DNA from: Microbulbifer elongatus
Lineage (GTDB): Bacteria; Pseudomonadota; Gammaproteobacteria; Pseudomonadales; Cellvibrionaceae
NCBI RefSeq assembly: GCF_021165935.1
Contig: NZ_CP088953.1
Coordinates: 3,636,501 to 3,700,500 of the forward strand
Direction of reading: 5' to 3'
Length of the DNA stretch: 64,000 bases
Below the pieces are notes generated by a model. It was not told the DNA's origin. It saw only the letters and a program-made list of their open reading frames with translations, and made no database searches. This document shows, piece after piece, positions 8,463 through 16,910 of this stretch (position 1 is the first letter of the stretch; every line of letters begins with the position of its first letter). The position numbers and the translations under genes were made by a program.

Positions 8463-9794
8463 GTGTCTCTTCAGCAGTCTCTCTTCGATATTGATGCCCT
8501 CCAGTCCTTCTGTGACCTGAGTACCTTCACCCAGAACATTCCCGTTGAATGGGTGGATTCCGCTCTGCAGTTATCCTCGCAAGCCACTATTCGCCGCCGT
8601 CGACTTCCCGCCGATCAGGTACTCTGGCTCGTGCTGGGCATGGCCCTGTTCAGGAATGAACCGGTCTCAGAAGTTGCCCGCAGGCTCAATATCTGTGCTC
8701 AGGGGCTCGCGAACGATAGCCTGTTGGCCCCAAGCGGGGTATCAAAGGCGCGACAGCGTCTTGGTGCTAACCCCGTTCAGTGGCTATTTCAACGTACCGG
8801 GGTGCACTGGGGACATGAGCGTTACCCCGAAGATGAATGGCGAGGATTGCAAGTTCTCGCTGTCGATGGCGCGCTGTTGCGCACTCAAGATACTCCTGAG
8901 CTGCGAGATCATTTTGGCTCCGGTAACACGAGCACAAACCGGCAAACTCCGTACCCTCTTATGCGCCTGGTTGCTCTAATGAACGTACGTTCACATGTAC
9001 TTCTGAATGCAGAGCTAAGCCCTTACCGACGCAGCGAAATACGCCTGGCCGATGAGTTTATGAATCAGGTGCCGGAAGCCTCCGTAACCCTGTTTGATAA
9101 GGGTTTTTGGAGTGCAGACCTTTTGCTGCGGTGGGCGGATCAGAACACGCAACGCCACTGGCTGATCCCCGAGCGCAAAGGCCTGGTCAGTGAGACAGTG
9201 GAGGTCTACAACAAAAATGATCGACTACTGCGAATGAAGGTCTCCCCCCAGGCTCGGAAGCGCAATCCGGCCCTTCCCGAGTACTGGGAAGTTCGAGCAG
9301 TGAGCTACAAGCATAATGGCAAAAACAAAACGGTATTTACCTCGCTACCGGCAGATACTTACGGCACTAAAGCCGTCGCGAAGCTCTACCAAGAGCGCTG
9401 GGAAATCGAAATCGGCTTCCGTGACATCAAAAGTTCCATGCAGCACAACGCCGTCACCCTACGTAGCAAGACCGTGGAACTGGTTTATCAGGAAGTGTGG
9501 GGGCTACTGTTGGCGTACAACGTGATACGTCGAGAGGCAAGCCAGGCAGCGGTCGCTCACGGGGGAAACCCAGCCAGGATACGCTTTAAGTTCGCATGCC
9601 AGTATATTGCTGCGCAGCTGATTGTCATGGCCGCGGCTCAGCCATTATCAAGAACTGGAGCGCGCTTATCGGAGCTTAGGGCGGGGATTGGGAACCTGTT
9701 TTTAGAGGACCGTCCTCGGCCTTCTAGGCCGAGGACGGTAAAGATCAGCAAAACCCGCTATCCGGTGAATCGTCGTGCTGCTCCGCTTAAGTGA
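8463..9794 (+). CDS. IS4-family DDE transposase
   Basis: A 443-residue transposase, almost exactly the length of the IS4 enzyme (442). The N-terminus (about 15-110) matches the IS4 N-terminal domain. Catalytic residues can be read: the first aspartate in VLAVDGALL, the second in VTLFDKGFW, and the glutamate within the IS4 signature Y-R-E-K in YQERWEIEIGFRDIK. The start is GTG directly after a hairpin and T run, with no clear ribosome binding site, so expression is probably low. Near the C-terminus the coding sequence contains a perfect 14-bp inverted repeat with a 3-base loop (9709-9739). Confidence 0.93.
   Translation: MSLQQSLFDIDALQSFCDLSTFTQNIPVEWVDSALQLSSQATIRRRRLPADQVLWLVLGMALFRNEPVSEVARRLNICAQGLANDSLLAPSGVSKARQRLGANPVQWLFQRTGVHWGHERYPEDEWRGLQVLAVDGALLRTQDTPELRDHFGSGNTSTNRQTPYPLMRLVALMNVRSHVLLNAELSPYRRSEIRLADEFMNQVPEASVTLFDKGFWSADLLLRWADQNTQRHWLIPERKGLVSETVEVYNKNDRLLRMKVSPQARKRNPALPEYWEVRAVSYKHNGKNKTVFTSLPADTYGTKAVAKLYQERWEIEIGFRDIKSSMQHNAVTLRSKTVELVYQEVWGLLLAYNVIRREASQAAVAHGGNPARIRFKFACQYIAAQLIVMAAAQPLSRTGARLSELRAGIGNLFLEDRPRPSRPRTVKISKTRYPVNRRAAPLK
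9709..9739. repeat. Perfect 14-bp hairpin inside the transposase 3' end
   Basis: ACCGTCCTCGGCCT, loop TCT, then the exact complement. It lies in codons for the arginine/proline-rich end of the transposase. No T run follows on either strand, so it is not a simple terminator. Confidence 0.6.
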
Positions 9795-9815
9795 ACAGCA
9801 TTACGGCACCAGGCC
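9785..9815. repeat. Right inverted repeat and right target duplication of the IS
   Basis: Bases 9785-9803 are the right terminal repeat, an exact complement of the left one. Bases 9804-9815 repeat CGGCACCAGGCC. Confidence 0.95.
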
Positions 9816-9827
9816 GGGATTTTGCAG
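9804..9827 (-). terminator. Split lipA terminator (proximal arm)
   Basis: On the minus strand, AAAATCCCGGCC and the loop follow the lipA stop, but the second arm and T tract now lie 1.4 kb away at 8361-8370, beyond the IS. The original hairpin had an 11-bp stem and a 5-base loop. In its present state it should not terminate. Confidence 0.7.
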
Positions 9828-9840
9828 GCAGCGTACAGAA

Positions 9841-10902
9841 TCAGCTGACCACTTCGCCATGTGCCTGCTTATCCGCATGGTAAGACGAGCGCACCATTGG
9901 CCCACAGGCCGCGTGTTTGAAACCAATTTTCTCGGCATACACACGGTACTCTTCAAACTCATCCGGGTGCACGTAGCGCTGAACCGGCAGGTGCTCCTTA
10001 CTCGGCTGCAGATACTGACCGATGGTGAGCATGTCGATATCGTGCGCGCGCATATCGTCCATCACTTCAAAAATTTCTTCCTTGGCCTCACCAAGACCTA
10101 CCATCAGGCCGGATTTGGTCAACACATCCGGACGACGCTTTTTGTACTCCTGCAGGAGTTTCAGCGACCACTTGTAGTTGGCCCCCGGGCGGGATTCCCG
10201 GTACAGGCGCGGCACGGTTTCCAGATTGTGGTTAAAAACATCCGGTGCTTCGGCTTCAAGGATATCCAGGGCAATATCCATGCGTCCGCGGAAATCCGGG
10301 GTCAGGATCTCCACCTGCAGATTGGGGGAAAGTTCGCGGGAGCGTTTGATACATTCGGCAAAGTGTTCGGCACCGCCGTCGCGCAGATCGTCGCGGTCTA
10401 CGGAGGTGATCACCACGTAGCGCAGGCTCATGGCGGCGATGGCTTCAGCCAGGTGCTGGGGTTCGTTCGGGTCCAATGGGTTGGGCTTGCCGTGGCCCAC
10501 ATCGCAGAAGGGACAACGCCGGGTACAGATCTCCCCCATGATCATAAAGGTCGCGGTACCCCCGCTAAAGCACTCGCCCAGATTGGGGCAGCTGGCTTCT
10601 TCACACACGGTCGCAAGCTTCTGCGAGCGCAGAATGCTCTTGATACGGTCTACTTCCTTGGATGCTTTTACCGAGGGAACTTTTACCCGGATCCAGTCCG
10701 GTTTGCGCAGTGTCTGATCGCTGGCGATGACCTTGACGGGGATACGCTCTACCTTGTCACCATCGCGCAGCTTTTCCCCCTGTTGCAGACGGCGGGTGCG
10801 CTTTACCGGGGTGATTTCTGGTTTGCTGCCGTTACCGCCCTCACCAGGATTGACGGTGGTCGCCTTGACTTCAGGTTGCTCGGCGTCGAATCGTTCAGAC
10901 AT
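9841..10902 (-). CDS. lipA: Lipoyl synthase
   Basis: A 353-residue radical SAM enzyme that inserts two sulfurs into protein-bound octanoyl groups to make lipoyl cofactor. The auxiliary cluster cysteines are in [12 protein letters not shown] (CX4CX5C) and the radical SAM cysteines in CTRRCPFCD (CX3CX2C). The RSSYHADK C-terminus carries the conserved serine of RSSY. I chose the ATG (MSERFDAE) with AGGAAAC upstream; its first 8 bases overlap the end of lipB (ATGTCTGA), indicating translational coupling. It acts after LipB on the same octanoylated domains. Its terminator has been broken by the IS. Confidence 0.97.
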   Translation of the reverse strand: MSERFDAEQPEVKATTVNPGEGGNGSKPEITPVKRTRRLQQGEKLRDGDKVERIPVKVIASDQTLRKPDWIRVKVPSVKASKEVDRIKSILRSQKLATVCEEASCPNLGECFSGGTATFMIMGEICTRRCPFCDVGHGKPNPLDPNEPQHLAEAIAAMSLRYVVITSVDRDDLRDGGAEHFAECIKRSRELSPNLQVEILTPDFRGRMDIALDILEAEAPDVFNHNLETVPRLYRESRPGANYKWSLKLLQEYKKRRPDVLTKSGLMVGLGEAKEEIFEVMDDMRAHDIDMLTIGQYLQPSKEHLPVQRYVHPDEFEEYRVYAEKIGFKHAACGPMVRSSYHADKQAHGEVVS

Positions 10903-11653
10903 GGTTGTTTCCTGGTTCCGCGGCCTGCCCAGGGGCGGCCGCTTCAATGATTTTCTTGTCAGACGAAAATTCGTCAAACAGATGCTCGTCCACCGGCTGC
11001 CAGTTGGCCTCCGGCAGTTGCAGTTTGTTCAGCAAGGCGGTGACGAAACGTTTCGCGACCGCTTCCCACGCAGGTGTGGGCTGGATTACTTCCGCCATCT
11101 GCACCATCTGCATGCCGGCGTAACCACAGGGGTTGATACGCAGGAAGGGCGCCAGATCCATATCGATGTTGATGGCAATACCGTGAAAGCTGCAGCCCCG
11201 CCGCACCCGCAGGCCGATGGAGGCGATCTTGTTGCCGGCGCGAGGGCCGTCACTCAGATAGACACCGGGCGCATCGGGGCGCGGCGCGGCGGCAATACCG
11301 AACTCGGCGAGCATGGCGACGGTGGCTTCTTCCAGGGCGGTGACCAGGTCGCGCACACCGATTTTGCTGCGGCGCAGGTCCAGCAGCGGGTACACCACCA
11401 GTTGCCCGGGCCCGTGGTAGGTCACCTGTCCTCCGCGGTCTACCTGAACGACGGGGATGTCACCGGTATTGAGCAGGTGTTCGGCTTTGCCGGCCTGGCC
11501 CTGGGTGAAGACCGGGGGATGCTCGACGCACCAGATCTGATCTTGGGCGTCGTTGCCGCGATTGTCGGTGTAGTGCGACATGGCGCGCCATACGGTTTCG
11601 TAGTCGCGACGTCCCAGATTACAGATGACCGGCTTACAGGTGTCTGCGGCCAT
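10895..11653 (-). CDS. lipB: Octanoyl-ACP:protein N-octanoyltransferase
   Basis: A 252-residue enzyme that moves octanoate from acyl carrier protein to the lipoyl domains of 2-oxoacid dehydrogenases and the glycine cleavage H protein. The family motif [13 protein letters not shown] is present. The catalytic lysine is in NKIASIGL and the catalytic cysteine in RINPCGYAG. The start codon shares one base with the stop of the upstream ybeD-like gene (TGATG) and its end overlaps lipA, so the three genes form a tightly coupled operon. Confidence 0.97.
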   Translation of the reverse strand: MAADTCKPVICNLGRRDYETVWRAMSHYTDNRGNDAQDQIWCVEHPPVFTQGQAGKAEHLLNTGDIPVVQVDRGGQVTYHGPGQLVVYPLLDLRRSKIGVRDLVTALEEATVAMLAEFGIAAAPRPDAPGVYLSDGPRAGNKIASIGLRVRRGCSFHGIAINIDMDLAPFLRINPCGYAGMQMVQMAEVIQPTPAWEAVAKRFVTALLNKLQLPEANWQPVDEHLFDEFSSDKKIIEAAAPGQAAEPGNNHV

Positions 11654-11934
11654 CAGATCACCATGTATACGCCCGAGTGGGCGGTGAGTTCTTCGGTCAG
11701 TGCCTGCAGTTGATCTTTGCCGGTGGCGACAATGAAGAAGGTCACCGAGGTGAATTTGCCGTTGCGGCTGGGCTTGAGCGTCATTTTGCTTTCATCCAGC
11801 TCGGGGGCGTGGCGGCGCATTACTTCGAGAACAAAATCGTGAACCTGGTCATCGGAGTCGCGCACGACTTTGACCATGTAGTCTTCACAAGGAAACTCGA
11901 TTTTGGGAGGCTGCTGTTCTGAATCCTGGGTCAT
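11653..11934 (-). CDS. ybeD: YbeD/DUF493 family protein
   Basis: A 93-residue small cytoplasmic protein of the DUF493 family, as E. coli YbeD (87 residues). The conserved core is seen in [13 protein letters not shown] and in [13 protein letters not shown]. The fold is an ACT-like regulatory domain, but the role is not established. The ATG (MTQDSEQ) is preceded by GAGAG; upstream in-frame residues look unlike the family. It sits between dacC and lipB as in E. coli and Pseudomonas. Confidence 0.88.
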   Translation of the reverse strand: MTQDSEQQPPKIEFPCEDYMVKVVRDSDDQVHDFVLEVMRRHAPELDESKMTLKPSRNGKFTSVTFFIVATGKDQLQALTEELTAHSGVYMVI

Positions 11935-12136
11935 ACCACTCTCACTGGGCCGCAGGTCAGAAGTGGAATCGCCGGTCACTATTCCGGCGAGAGTTGCGGC
12001 CGGGCGGCGATTATACAGTGCCGACGGGGCACTGGACAGGGAGGATAGATTGCAGATGAAACTGGTTGTTTTAGTAGGTAGCGATGGGTACCGGTTTCTC
12101 GGGAAGTTCTATGGCGGCACTGCTAGCAGGCACCGC

Positions 12137-12266
12137 CTTCTGAGACACGCCGTGCACCCATCCCTGGGGGCTCTGCACCGCCATCCATGGCGGTGACAAA
12201 ACGTCAGTTTTGGACGCCGAAGGCGCCCGCAGGGTGAGGGCTCTGCCCGAATCAACGTCTCACAAG
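12137..12266 (+). repeat. Structured intergenic repeat, copy A
   Basis: Copy A of a five-member family. The outer stem pairs CTTCTGAGAC (12137-12146) with GTCTCACAAG (12257-12266), 9 of 10. After a 5-base linker ACGCC comes a stem-loop with CCC/GGG around loop ATCCCT. A second stem CACCGCC/GGCGGTG with loop ATCCAT follows. This copy holds about 60 extra bases with further small hairpins before the closing arm. The gap between dacC and the ybeD-like gene (11935-12316) holds nothing else that I recognise, apart from the ybeD ribosome binding site. Confidence 0.7.
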
Positions 12267-12316
12267 GCAAAACCCGGTATCAGCACCTTAACGAGCACCA
12301 TTGGTGCTCAAAAGAA

Positions 12317-13465
12317 CTATTGAAAGAACCCCATCACAAAGCGCTTGATGGAATCCCAAAGACGCTTGAACAAGCCTGCCTCTTCCACATCTTCAGCAAC
12401 CACCGCCGGTACGTCGGCAACGGTTTCGCCGTCCAGATTGACCACGACTTTACCCACCTGCTGGCCCTTGGCCAGCGGGGCCTTGAGCTCACCGTCAATG
12501 ATCAGGTCGGCTTTGATGCTCTCTTCACCGCCGCGGGGAATGGTGACGAAAACGTCCCGGGAGACGGCGACACCCACGGTATCGGTCTTACCACCCCAAA
12601 CACGCTCGGTCTGCAGTACATCGTTGCTGCCGTAGACCTTGTGGGTCTGGTAATAGCGGAAACCATAGGCGAGGAGTTTCTGGGTTTCTGCAGCGCGCTT
12701 TTCGTCGCTGTCGGTGCCGACAACCACAGAGATGAGGCGCATGCCCCGTTTCACGGCGGAGGCCACCAGGCAGTAGCCGGCTTCTTCGGTGTGGCCGGTT
12801 TTGATGCCATCTACCGCGGGATCGCGCCACAGCAGGCGGTTGCGGTTGGGCTGATTGATGCCGTTAAAGCGGAAGTATTTTTCAGAATACAGGGCATAGT
12901 GGCTGGGGTGATCCTGGATCAGCGCGCGCGCCAGTTTGCTGAGGTCTCGGGCGGTGGTGAGATGCCCTTCTGCGGGCCAGCCGGTGGCGTTTACGAAGTG
13001 GGTGTCGTCCATACCAAGCAGCTGGGCCTGCTGGTTCATGACTTCGGCAAACACTTCTTCGCTGCCGGAGACGTATTCGGCCAGGGCGATGCTGGCGTCG
13101 TTGCCGGACTGGACGATAACGCCGCGCAACAGGTCAATGACCGGCACTTTGTCGCCGACCTTGACGAACATTTTCGAGCCACCCTTGCGCCAGGCCTTCT
13201 CGGAGATATTGACCGAGTCCTGCTCTTTGATGGTGCCCTTTTCCAGCTCTTCAGAAACGATGTAACTGGTCATCATCTTGGTGAGGCTGGCCGGGGGAAT
13301 CTGTTTATCGGCGTCGTGTTCCACCAGTACCTGACCGGTGTGGGCATCTACCAGGATGTAAGCGGTCGCCGCAAGTTGCGGGGGTGCGGGAATCAGGGGT
13401 TTATCGGCCTGGGCCACGCTGGCGCTGACAATCAGGAGCAGACAGGCAAATAAGCGTTTGAACAT
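12317..13465 (-). CDS. dacC: D-alanyl-D-alanine carboxypeptidase (PBP5/6 type)
   Basis: A 382-residue periplasmic DD-carboxypeptidase that trims the terminal D-alanine from peptidoglycan stem peptides. The signal peptide ends near SVAQA. The penicillin-binding motifs are SLTK (active serine), SGN in VQSGNDAS, and KTG in GIKTGHTEEAG. A C-terminal beta domain and the amphipathic tail LFKRLWDSIKRFVMGFF, which anchors such enzymes to the outer face of the inner membrane, are both present. The ATG (MFKRLFAC) has AAAGAGAG upstream. It belongs to the cell-wall cluster with rlpA, mltB, rodA and mrdA. The symbol could equally be dacA. Confidence 0.95.
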   Translation of the reverse strand: MFKRLFACLLLIVSASVAQADKPLIPAPPQLAATAYILVDAHTGQVLVEHDADKQIPPASLTKMMTSYIVSEELEKGTIKEQDSVNISEKAWRKGGSKMFVKVGDKVPVIDLLRGVIVQSGNDASIALAEYVSGSEEVFAEVMNQQAQLLGMDDTHFVNATGWPAEGHLTTARDLSKLARALIQDHPSHYALYSEKYFRFNGINQPNRNRLLWRDPAVDGIKTGHTEEAGYCLVASAVKRGMRLISVVVGTDSDEKRAAETQKLLAYGFRYYQTHKVYGSNDVLQTERVWGGKTDTVGVAVSRDVFVTIPRGGEESIKADLIIDGELKAPLAKGQQVGKVVVNLDGETVADVPAVVAEDVEEAGLFKRLWDSIKRFVMGFFQ

Positions 13466-13546
13466 GGGTCTCTCTTTATTCCTTGCAATCAATGTGTGTC
13501 AGATCCCCAGCACCTGCCAGGGAAAAAGACGGTGCGAGTATAAGGG

Positions 13547-14449
13547 TTAATCCACCACTACCTGAGGTTGACCGAAGTTTTTCTGTTCAACGGATTCCCT
13601 CAAGGCAGCCAGTGCCCGCTGCTGTTCAATAGGCCCGATCCGGACCCGGTACAGCATTTTCCCGCCGCGATTTACCGGACTAACGGATACAGGATAGCCG
13701 AATGCAGCGGCGAGCTGCGCACGAATCTCTTCTGCCTGACTGGATGAGCTATAGGCCCCGACCTGCAGGAAGGTATTGTCGGGCAGTTTGAAGCTGGCAT
13801 CCTGCGGCAACCCCTTGCGTGCTGCGGCATCTTTTTCTACCGCGAGGGTCTCAATGGCGCTGGGCAGGCTTTCGGGATCGAGCGCCTCGACTTCGACGCG
13901 GGCTACGCCTTTGTCGATATAGCCGAGCTTCTGCGCGGCGGTGTAACTGAGGTCGATAATGCGCCCGGGTACGAATGGGCCGCGATCGTTGACGCGCACG
14001 ATAATACTGCGGCCGTTATCCAGGTTGGTGACCTTGGCGTAGCTCGGCAGGGGCAGCGTTTTGTGGGCGGCAGACATGGCGTACATGTTGTAGACCTCGC
14101 CATTGGCGGTCTTGCGCCCGTGAAACTTGGTGCCATACCAGGAGGCGTGGCCCCGTTCGCGATAGCCTTTGACGTCCTCGCGGACACGGTACTTAACACC
14201 ATTGACGACATAGGGAGATTTGTTGCCAGCGACACCGATTAGCTCGCGCACCGGCGTCACCTCCGGCGTTGCCAGCATATCCACCGGTACCGCTGGACCG
14301 CTGTCGCGAATCTGATCGAACGGTACCTCGTCCGGCTCTACCTTGGCACTGCCGGTGTCATTCAGCGGCACGGTGCTACAGGCCGACAAGAGTACGAGCG
14401 CACAGGCGCTCGCTATCCGGGCACTATGCCCGAGTCGCGTTTTTATCAT
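13547..14449 (-). CDS. rlpA: Septal-ring lytic transglycosylase RlpA, lipoprotein
   Basis: A 300-residue outer-membrane lipoprotein. The lipobox is LLSAC, giving a lipidated cysteine near residue 24. The central double-psi beta-barrel carries ASWYGTKFHGRKTANGE and RVNDRGPFVPGRIIDLS, with the family's catalytic aspartate. The C-terminal SPOR domain (about 220-300; FLQVGAYSSSSQAEEI) binds denuded peptidoglycan at division sites. The ATG has AGGGGGAAG upstream. Order mltB-rlpA-dacC matches Pseudomonas, where RlpA cleaves naked glycan strands. Confidence 0.95.
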   Translation of the reverse strand: MIKTRLGHSARIASACALVLLSACSTVPLNDTGSAKVEPDEVPFDQIRDSGPAVPVDMLATPEVTPVRELIGVAGNKSPYVVNGVKYRVREDVKGYRERGHASWYGTKFHGRKTANGEVYNMYAMSAAHKTLPLPSYAKVTNLDNGRSIIVRVNDRGPFVPGRIIDLSYTAAQKLGYIDKGVARVEVEALDPESLPSAIETLAVEKDAAARKGLPQDASFKLPDNTFLQVGAYSSSSQAEEIRAQLAAAFGYPVSVSPVNRGGKMLYRVRIGPIEQQRALAALRESVEQKNFGQPQVVVD

Positions 14450-14561
14450 GACTTCCCCCTGGTGCCGGGCAAAACGCGCCCGCAACCGTGTGTTATCGCT
14501 CTGATCGTTATTTAATGTCGGTATCTGTTAACGCTGCGTTATTCCGCGAGCGCGCGGCGGT

Positions 14562-15572
14562 TCAGGACCGCCCCCCGCGGGCTTTGATTATTTCCTGTCC
14601 CAGCTCGTAGACCGCCATGGCGTACAGGCGGCTGTGGTTATAGCGGGTGATGGTGTAGAAATTATTCAACCCGATCCAGAACTGTTCGCCCTCTTCGGTT
14701 TTCAGTGAAAACACATTGGCCGGCATGTCTTTGGTCACCTGCGCGGTGGTAGGGAAGCCCTTGGCCTCCACTTCACCCACAGTCCAGTTGGGCTTGAGAT
14801 CATCGTTGACGATGGTCATATCCGCGTTGGGTAGTGGCTGGGTAATCACGGTAACCGGTTGACCGGTCTTCCAGCCGTGCTCCACAAAGTAGTTGGCCAC
14901 GCTGCCGATGGCATCTTCGGTATCCTCCCAGATGTCCACGCGGCCATCGCCGTTAAAGTCCACCGCATAATGGCGGTAGCTCGATGGCATAAACTGGCCG
15001 AACCCCATGGCACCGGCATAGGAGCCCTTGAGGCTCACAGGATCGATTTTCTCGTCCCGGGTCAGCAGCAGATAGTTTTCCAGCTCCTTGGTAAAAAACT
15101 TGGAGCGGCGCGGATAGTTGAACGCGAGGGTAGACAGCGCGTCGATGACCCGATAGCTGCCCATGTTGCCCCCGTAGCGGGTTTCCACACCTATGATGGC
15201 AACAATCAGCTCCGGCGGAACCCCGTATTTCTCTTCTGCGGCTTTCAGCGCCTCGGCATTTTTATCCCAGAAATCCACACCTCCGCGAATGCGGGTATCG
15301 GTAATGAAGATTTTGCGGTACTCGTACCAGGGCTTGGCTTTTTCCGCCGGGCGCTTGATCGCTTTGAGAATGGACTCCTTGCGCTTGGCTTCCCGCATCA
15401 GACCCTGAAGTTCATCGCGGCTGAAATTGTGCTCGGCCACCATGTAATCCACAAAGGCCTTGGCCTGGGCATTCTCATCGTGCCCCTGCTCCTGGGCACA
15501 GGCGCCAAGCACCAGCCCCAAGCCGGCCAACAATCCCGTGGTCCACTTCAAAACAACCGCTCCTGTCTTCAT
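14562..15572 (-). CDS. mltB: Membrane-bound lytic murein transglycosylase B
   Basis: A 336-residue lipoprotein of the lytic transglycosylase 3 family, which cleaves peptidoglycan glycan strands to 1,6-anhydromuramic ends. The lipobox is VLGAC. The catalytic glutamate is in IIGVETRYGGN, and AGAMGFGQFMPSSYR together with the DFNGDGRVDIW loop are characteristic (the latter binds calcium in E. coli MltB). The ATG (MKTGAVV) with GGAAGT upstream is chosen over an upstream in-frame ATG that adds 17 basic residues before the signal sequence. Confidence 0.95.
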   Translation of the reverse strand: MKTGAVVLKWTTGLLAGLGLVLGACAQEQGHDENAQAKAFVDYMVAEHNFSRDELQGLMREAKRKESILKAIKRPAEKAKPWYEYRKIFITDTRIRGGVDFWDKNAEALKAAEEKYGVPPELIVAIIGVETRYGGNMGSYRVIDALSTLAFNYPRRSKFFTKELENYLLLTRDEKIDPVSLKGSYAGAMGFGQFMPSSYRHYAVDFNGDGRVDIWEDTEDAIGSVANYFVEHGWKTGQPVTVITQPLPNADMTIVNDDLKPNWTVGEVEAKGFPTTAQVTKDMPANVFSLKTEEGEQFWIGLNNFYTITRYNHSRLYAMAVYELGQEIIKARGGRS

Positions 15573-15764
15573 AAAGTACTTCCAACTTCTTATCACTATT
15601 TGAGGCCTGTTGCGCCGCCGCACCCGCAGGCCGGCTTACGACCGTGGCGAATGGCTATTGTGACTGCAGCCGCGCCAAAAAGTGGCACGATACACCCGAA
15701 AAAGTGAAGGCAGGCTGAACCGGCTCACGTTCTTGCGTTCGCGATGCAATTCAAGCCTACGAGG

Positions 15765-16910
15765 TCAGAAAAGTACTCTGCGCCTTTCCGTGCTGACGGC
15801 CATGAGAATGCCGAACCCCGCCATCAGGGTAATCACCGAGGTGCCGCCGTGGCTCACCAGGGGCAGAGGAACCCCCACCACCGGCAGCAAGCCGGTCACC
15901 ATACCGATATTCACAAACACGTACACGAAGAAGGTCAGCGTGATACTGCCCGCCAACAACCTTCCGAATACATGCTGGGCCATAAAACTAATATAGATGC
16001 CCCGGGCGATGATCAACAGGTACAGGGCCAACAGGATCAGCGCACCGCGCATTCCCCACTCTTCCGCGAGTACCGCAATGATGAAATCCGTGTGACTTTC
16101 CGGCAGAAAATCCAGCTGTGATTGGGTGCCCTGCATATATCCCTTGCCGGACCAGCCCCCAGAGCCAATGGCGGCCTTGGACTGGAAGATGTTCCAGCCG
16201 GCCCCCAGCCGATCCGCATCCGGGTTGAACAGGGTCAGAATCCGCTGCCGCTGATAGTCCCGCAGCCCCCACATCCACATGGGCCAGGCGGCCAGCAGCC
16301 CCATCACAATGGCACTGCCGATCATCTTCCAGCTGAGACCGGAGAGGTACAGGGCGAAGATGCCGGAGGCAGCAATGAGAATGGATGTCCCCAGATCCGG
16401 CTGACGGACAATCAACACCGCCGGCACCGCAATAATGACCAGCGCCCCCAGTACCGTGAGAAATGACGGCGGCAGCGTACGTTTGTGCAGATAGGCGGCA
16501 ACGGCAATGGGCACCGCCAGTTTCAGGGCCTCCGAGGGCTGAAAGCGGAACCCGCCAATTTGCAGCCAGCGCTGTGCGCCCTTGGCACCCACCCCCACGA
16601 ACAGAACCGCTACCAGCAGGCAGCAGCCCGCCAGATAGAACCAGGGGGACCAGCGGCGGTAGAACTCGAGAGGGATCTGCGCCGCAATAAACATACCGAT
16701 AAACGCCAGCCCCATAAACACGGCCTGGCGTTTTACATAATGAAACTCCTCACCGGCCGCGCTGTAGAGCACCACCAGGCCGACACCGGCCAGCGCCATC
16801 AACAGCAGAAGCAGTGGCAAGTCGACATGCCAGCGGCGGGAAAAACTCTCCGGACGACGCAGGCTGCTGCCGGTATCCGGCAGGCGGTTCATGTAATCGC
16901 GACTTGCCAT
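15765..16910 (-). CDS. rodA: Rod-shape peptidoglycan glycosyltransferase RodA
   Basis: A 381-residue SEDS-family polytopic membrane protein that polymerises lipid II glycan strands for side-wall growth. Typical motifs are GAKGAQRWLQIG, QPDLGTSILI, and VGVPLPLVSHGGTS near the end. The start ATG follows the mrdA stop TAG directly (TAGATG), so it is coupled to its transpeptidase partner PBP2. The RodA-PBP2 pair works with MreBCD, whose genes are at 34.7-37.2 kb. Confidence 0.97.
   Translation of the reverse strand: MASRDYMNRLPDTGSSLRRPESFSRRWHVDLPLLLLLMALAGVGLVVLYSAAGEEFHYVKRQAVFMGLAFIGMFIAAQIPLEFYRRWSPWFYLAGCCLLVAVLFVGVGAKGAQRWLQIGGFRFQPSEALKLAVPIAVAAYLHKRTLPPSFLTVLGALVIIAVPAVLIVRQPDLGTSILIAASGIFALYLSGLSWKMIGSAIVMGLLAAWPMWMWGLRDYQRQRILTLFNPDADRLGAGWNIFQSKAAIGSGGWSGKGYMQGTQSQLDFLPESHTDFIIAVLAEEWGMRGALILLALYLLIIARGIYISFMAQHVFGRLLAGSITLTFFVYVFVNIGMVTGLLPVVGVPLPLVSHGGTSVITLMAGFGILMAVSTERRRVLF

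Larger units (their letters stand above)
8382..9803 (+). mobile_element. Complete IS4-family insertion sequence, 1422 bp
   Basis: Both 19-bp terminal inverted repeats match perfectly and begin TAATG, like the ends of IS4. The element is flanked by identical 12-bp direct repeats (8370-8381 and 9804-9815), within the 10-13 bp range known for IS4. It contains one intact transposase gene, so it is structurally complete and probably recent. Removing the element and one duplicate restores AAAATCCCGGC-ACCAG-GCCGGGATTTT. This is a perfect hairpin with T tract, evidently the terminator downstream of lipA. The element lies in the minus-strand transcription path from lipA towards the cellulase, with its own gene pointing against it. 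Confidence 0.95.
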
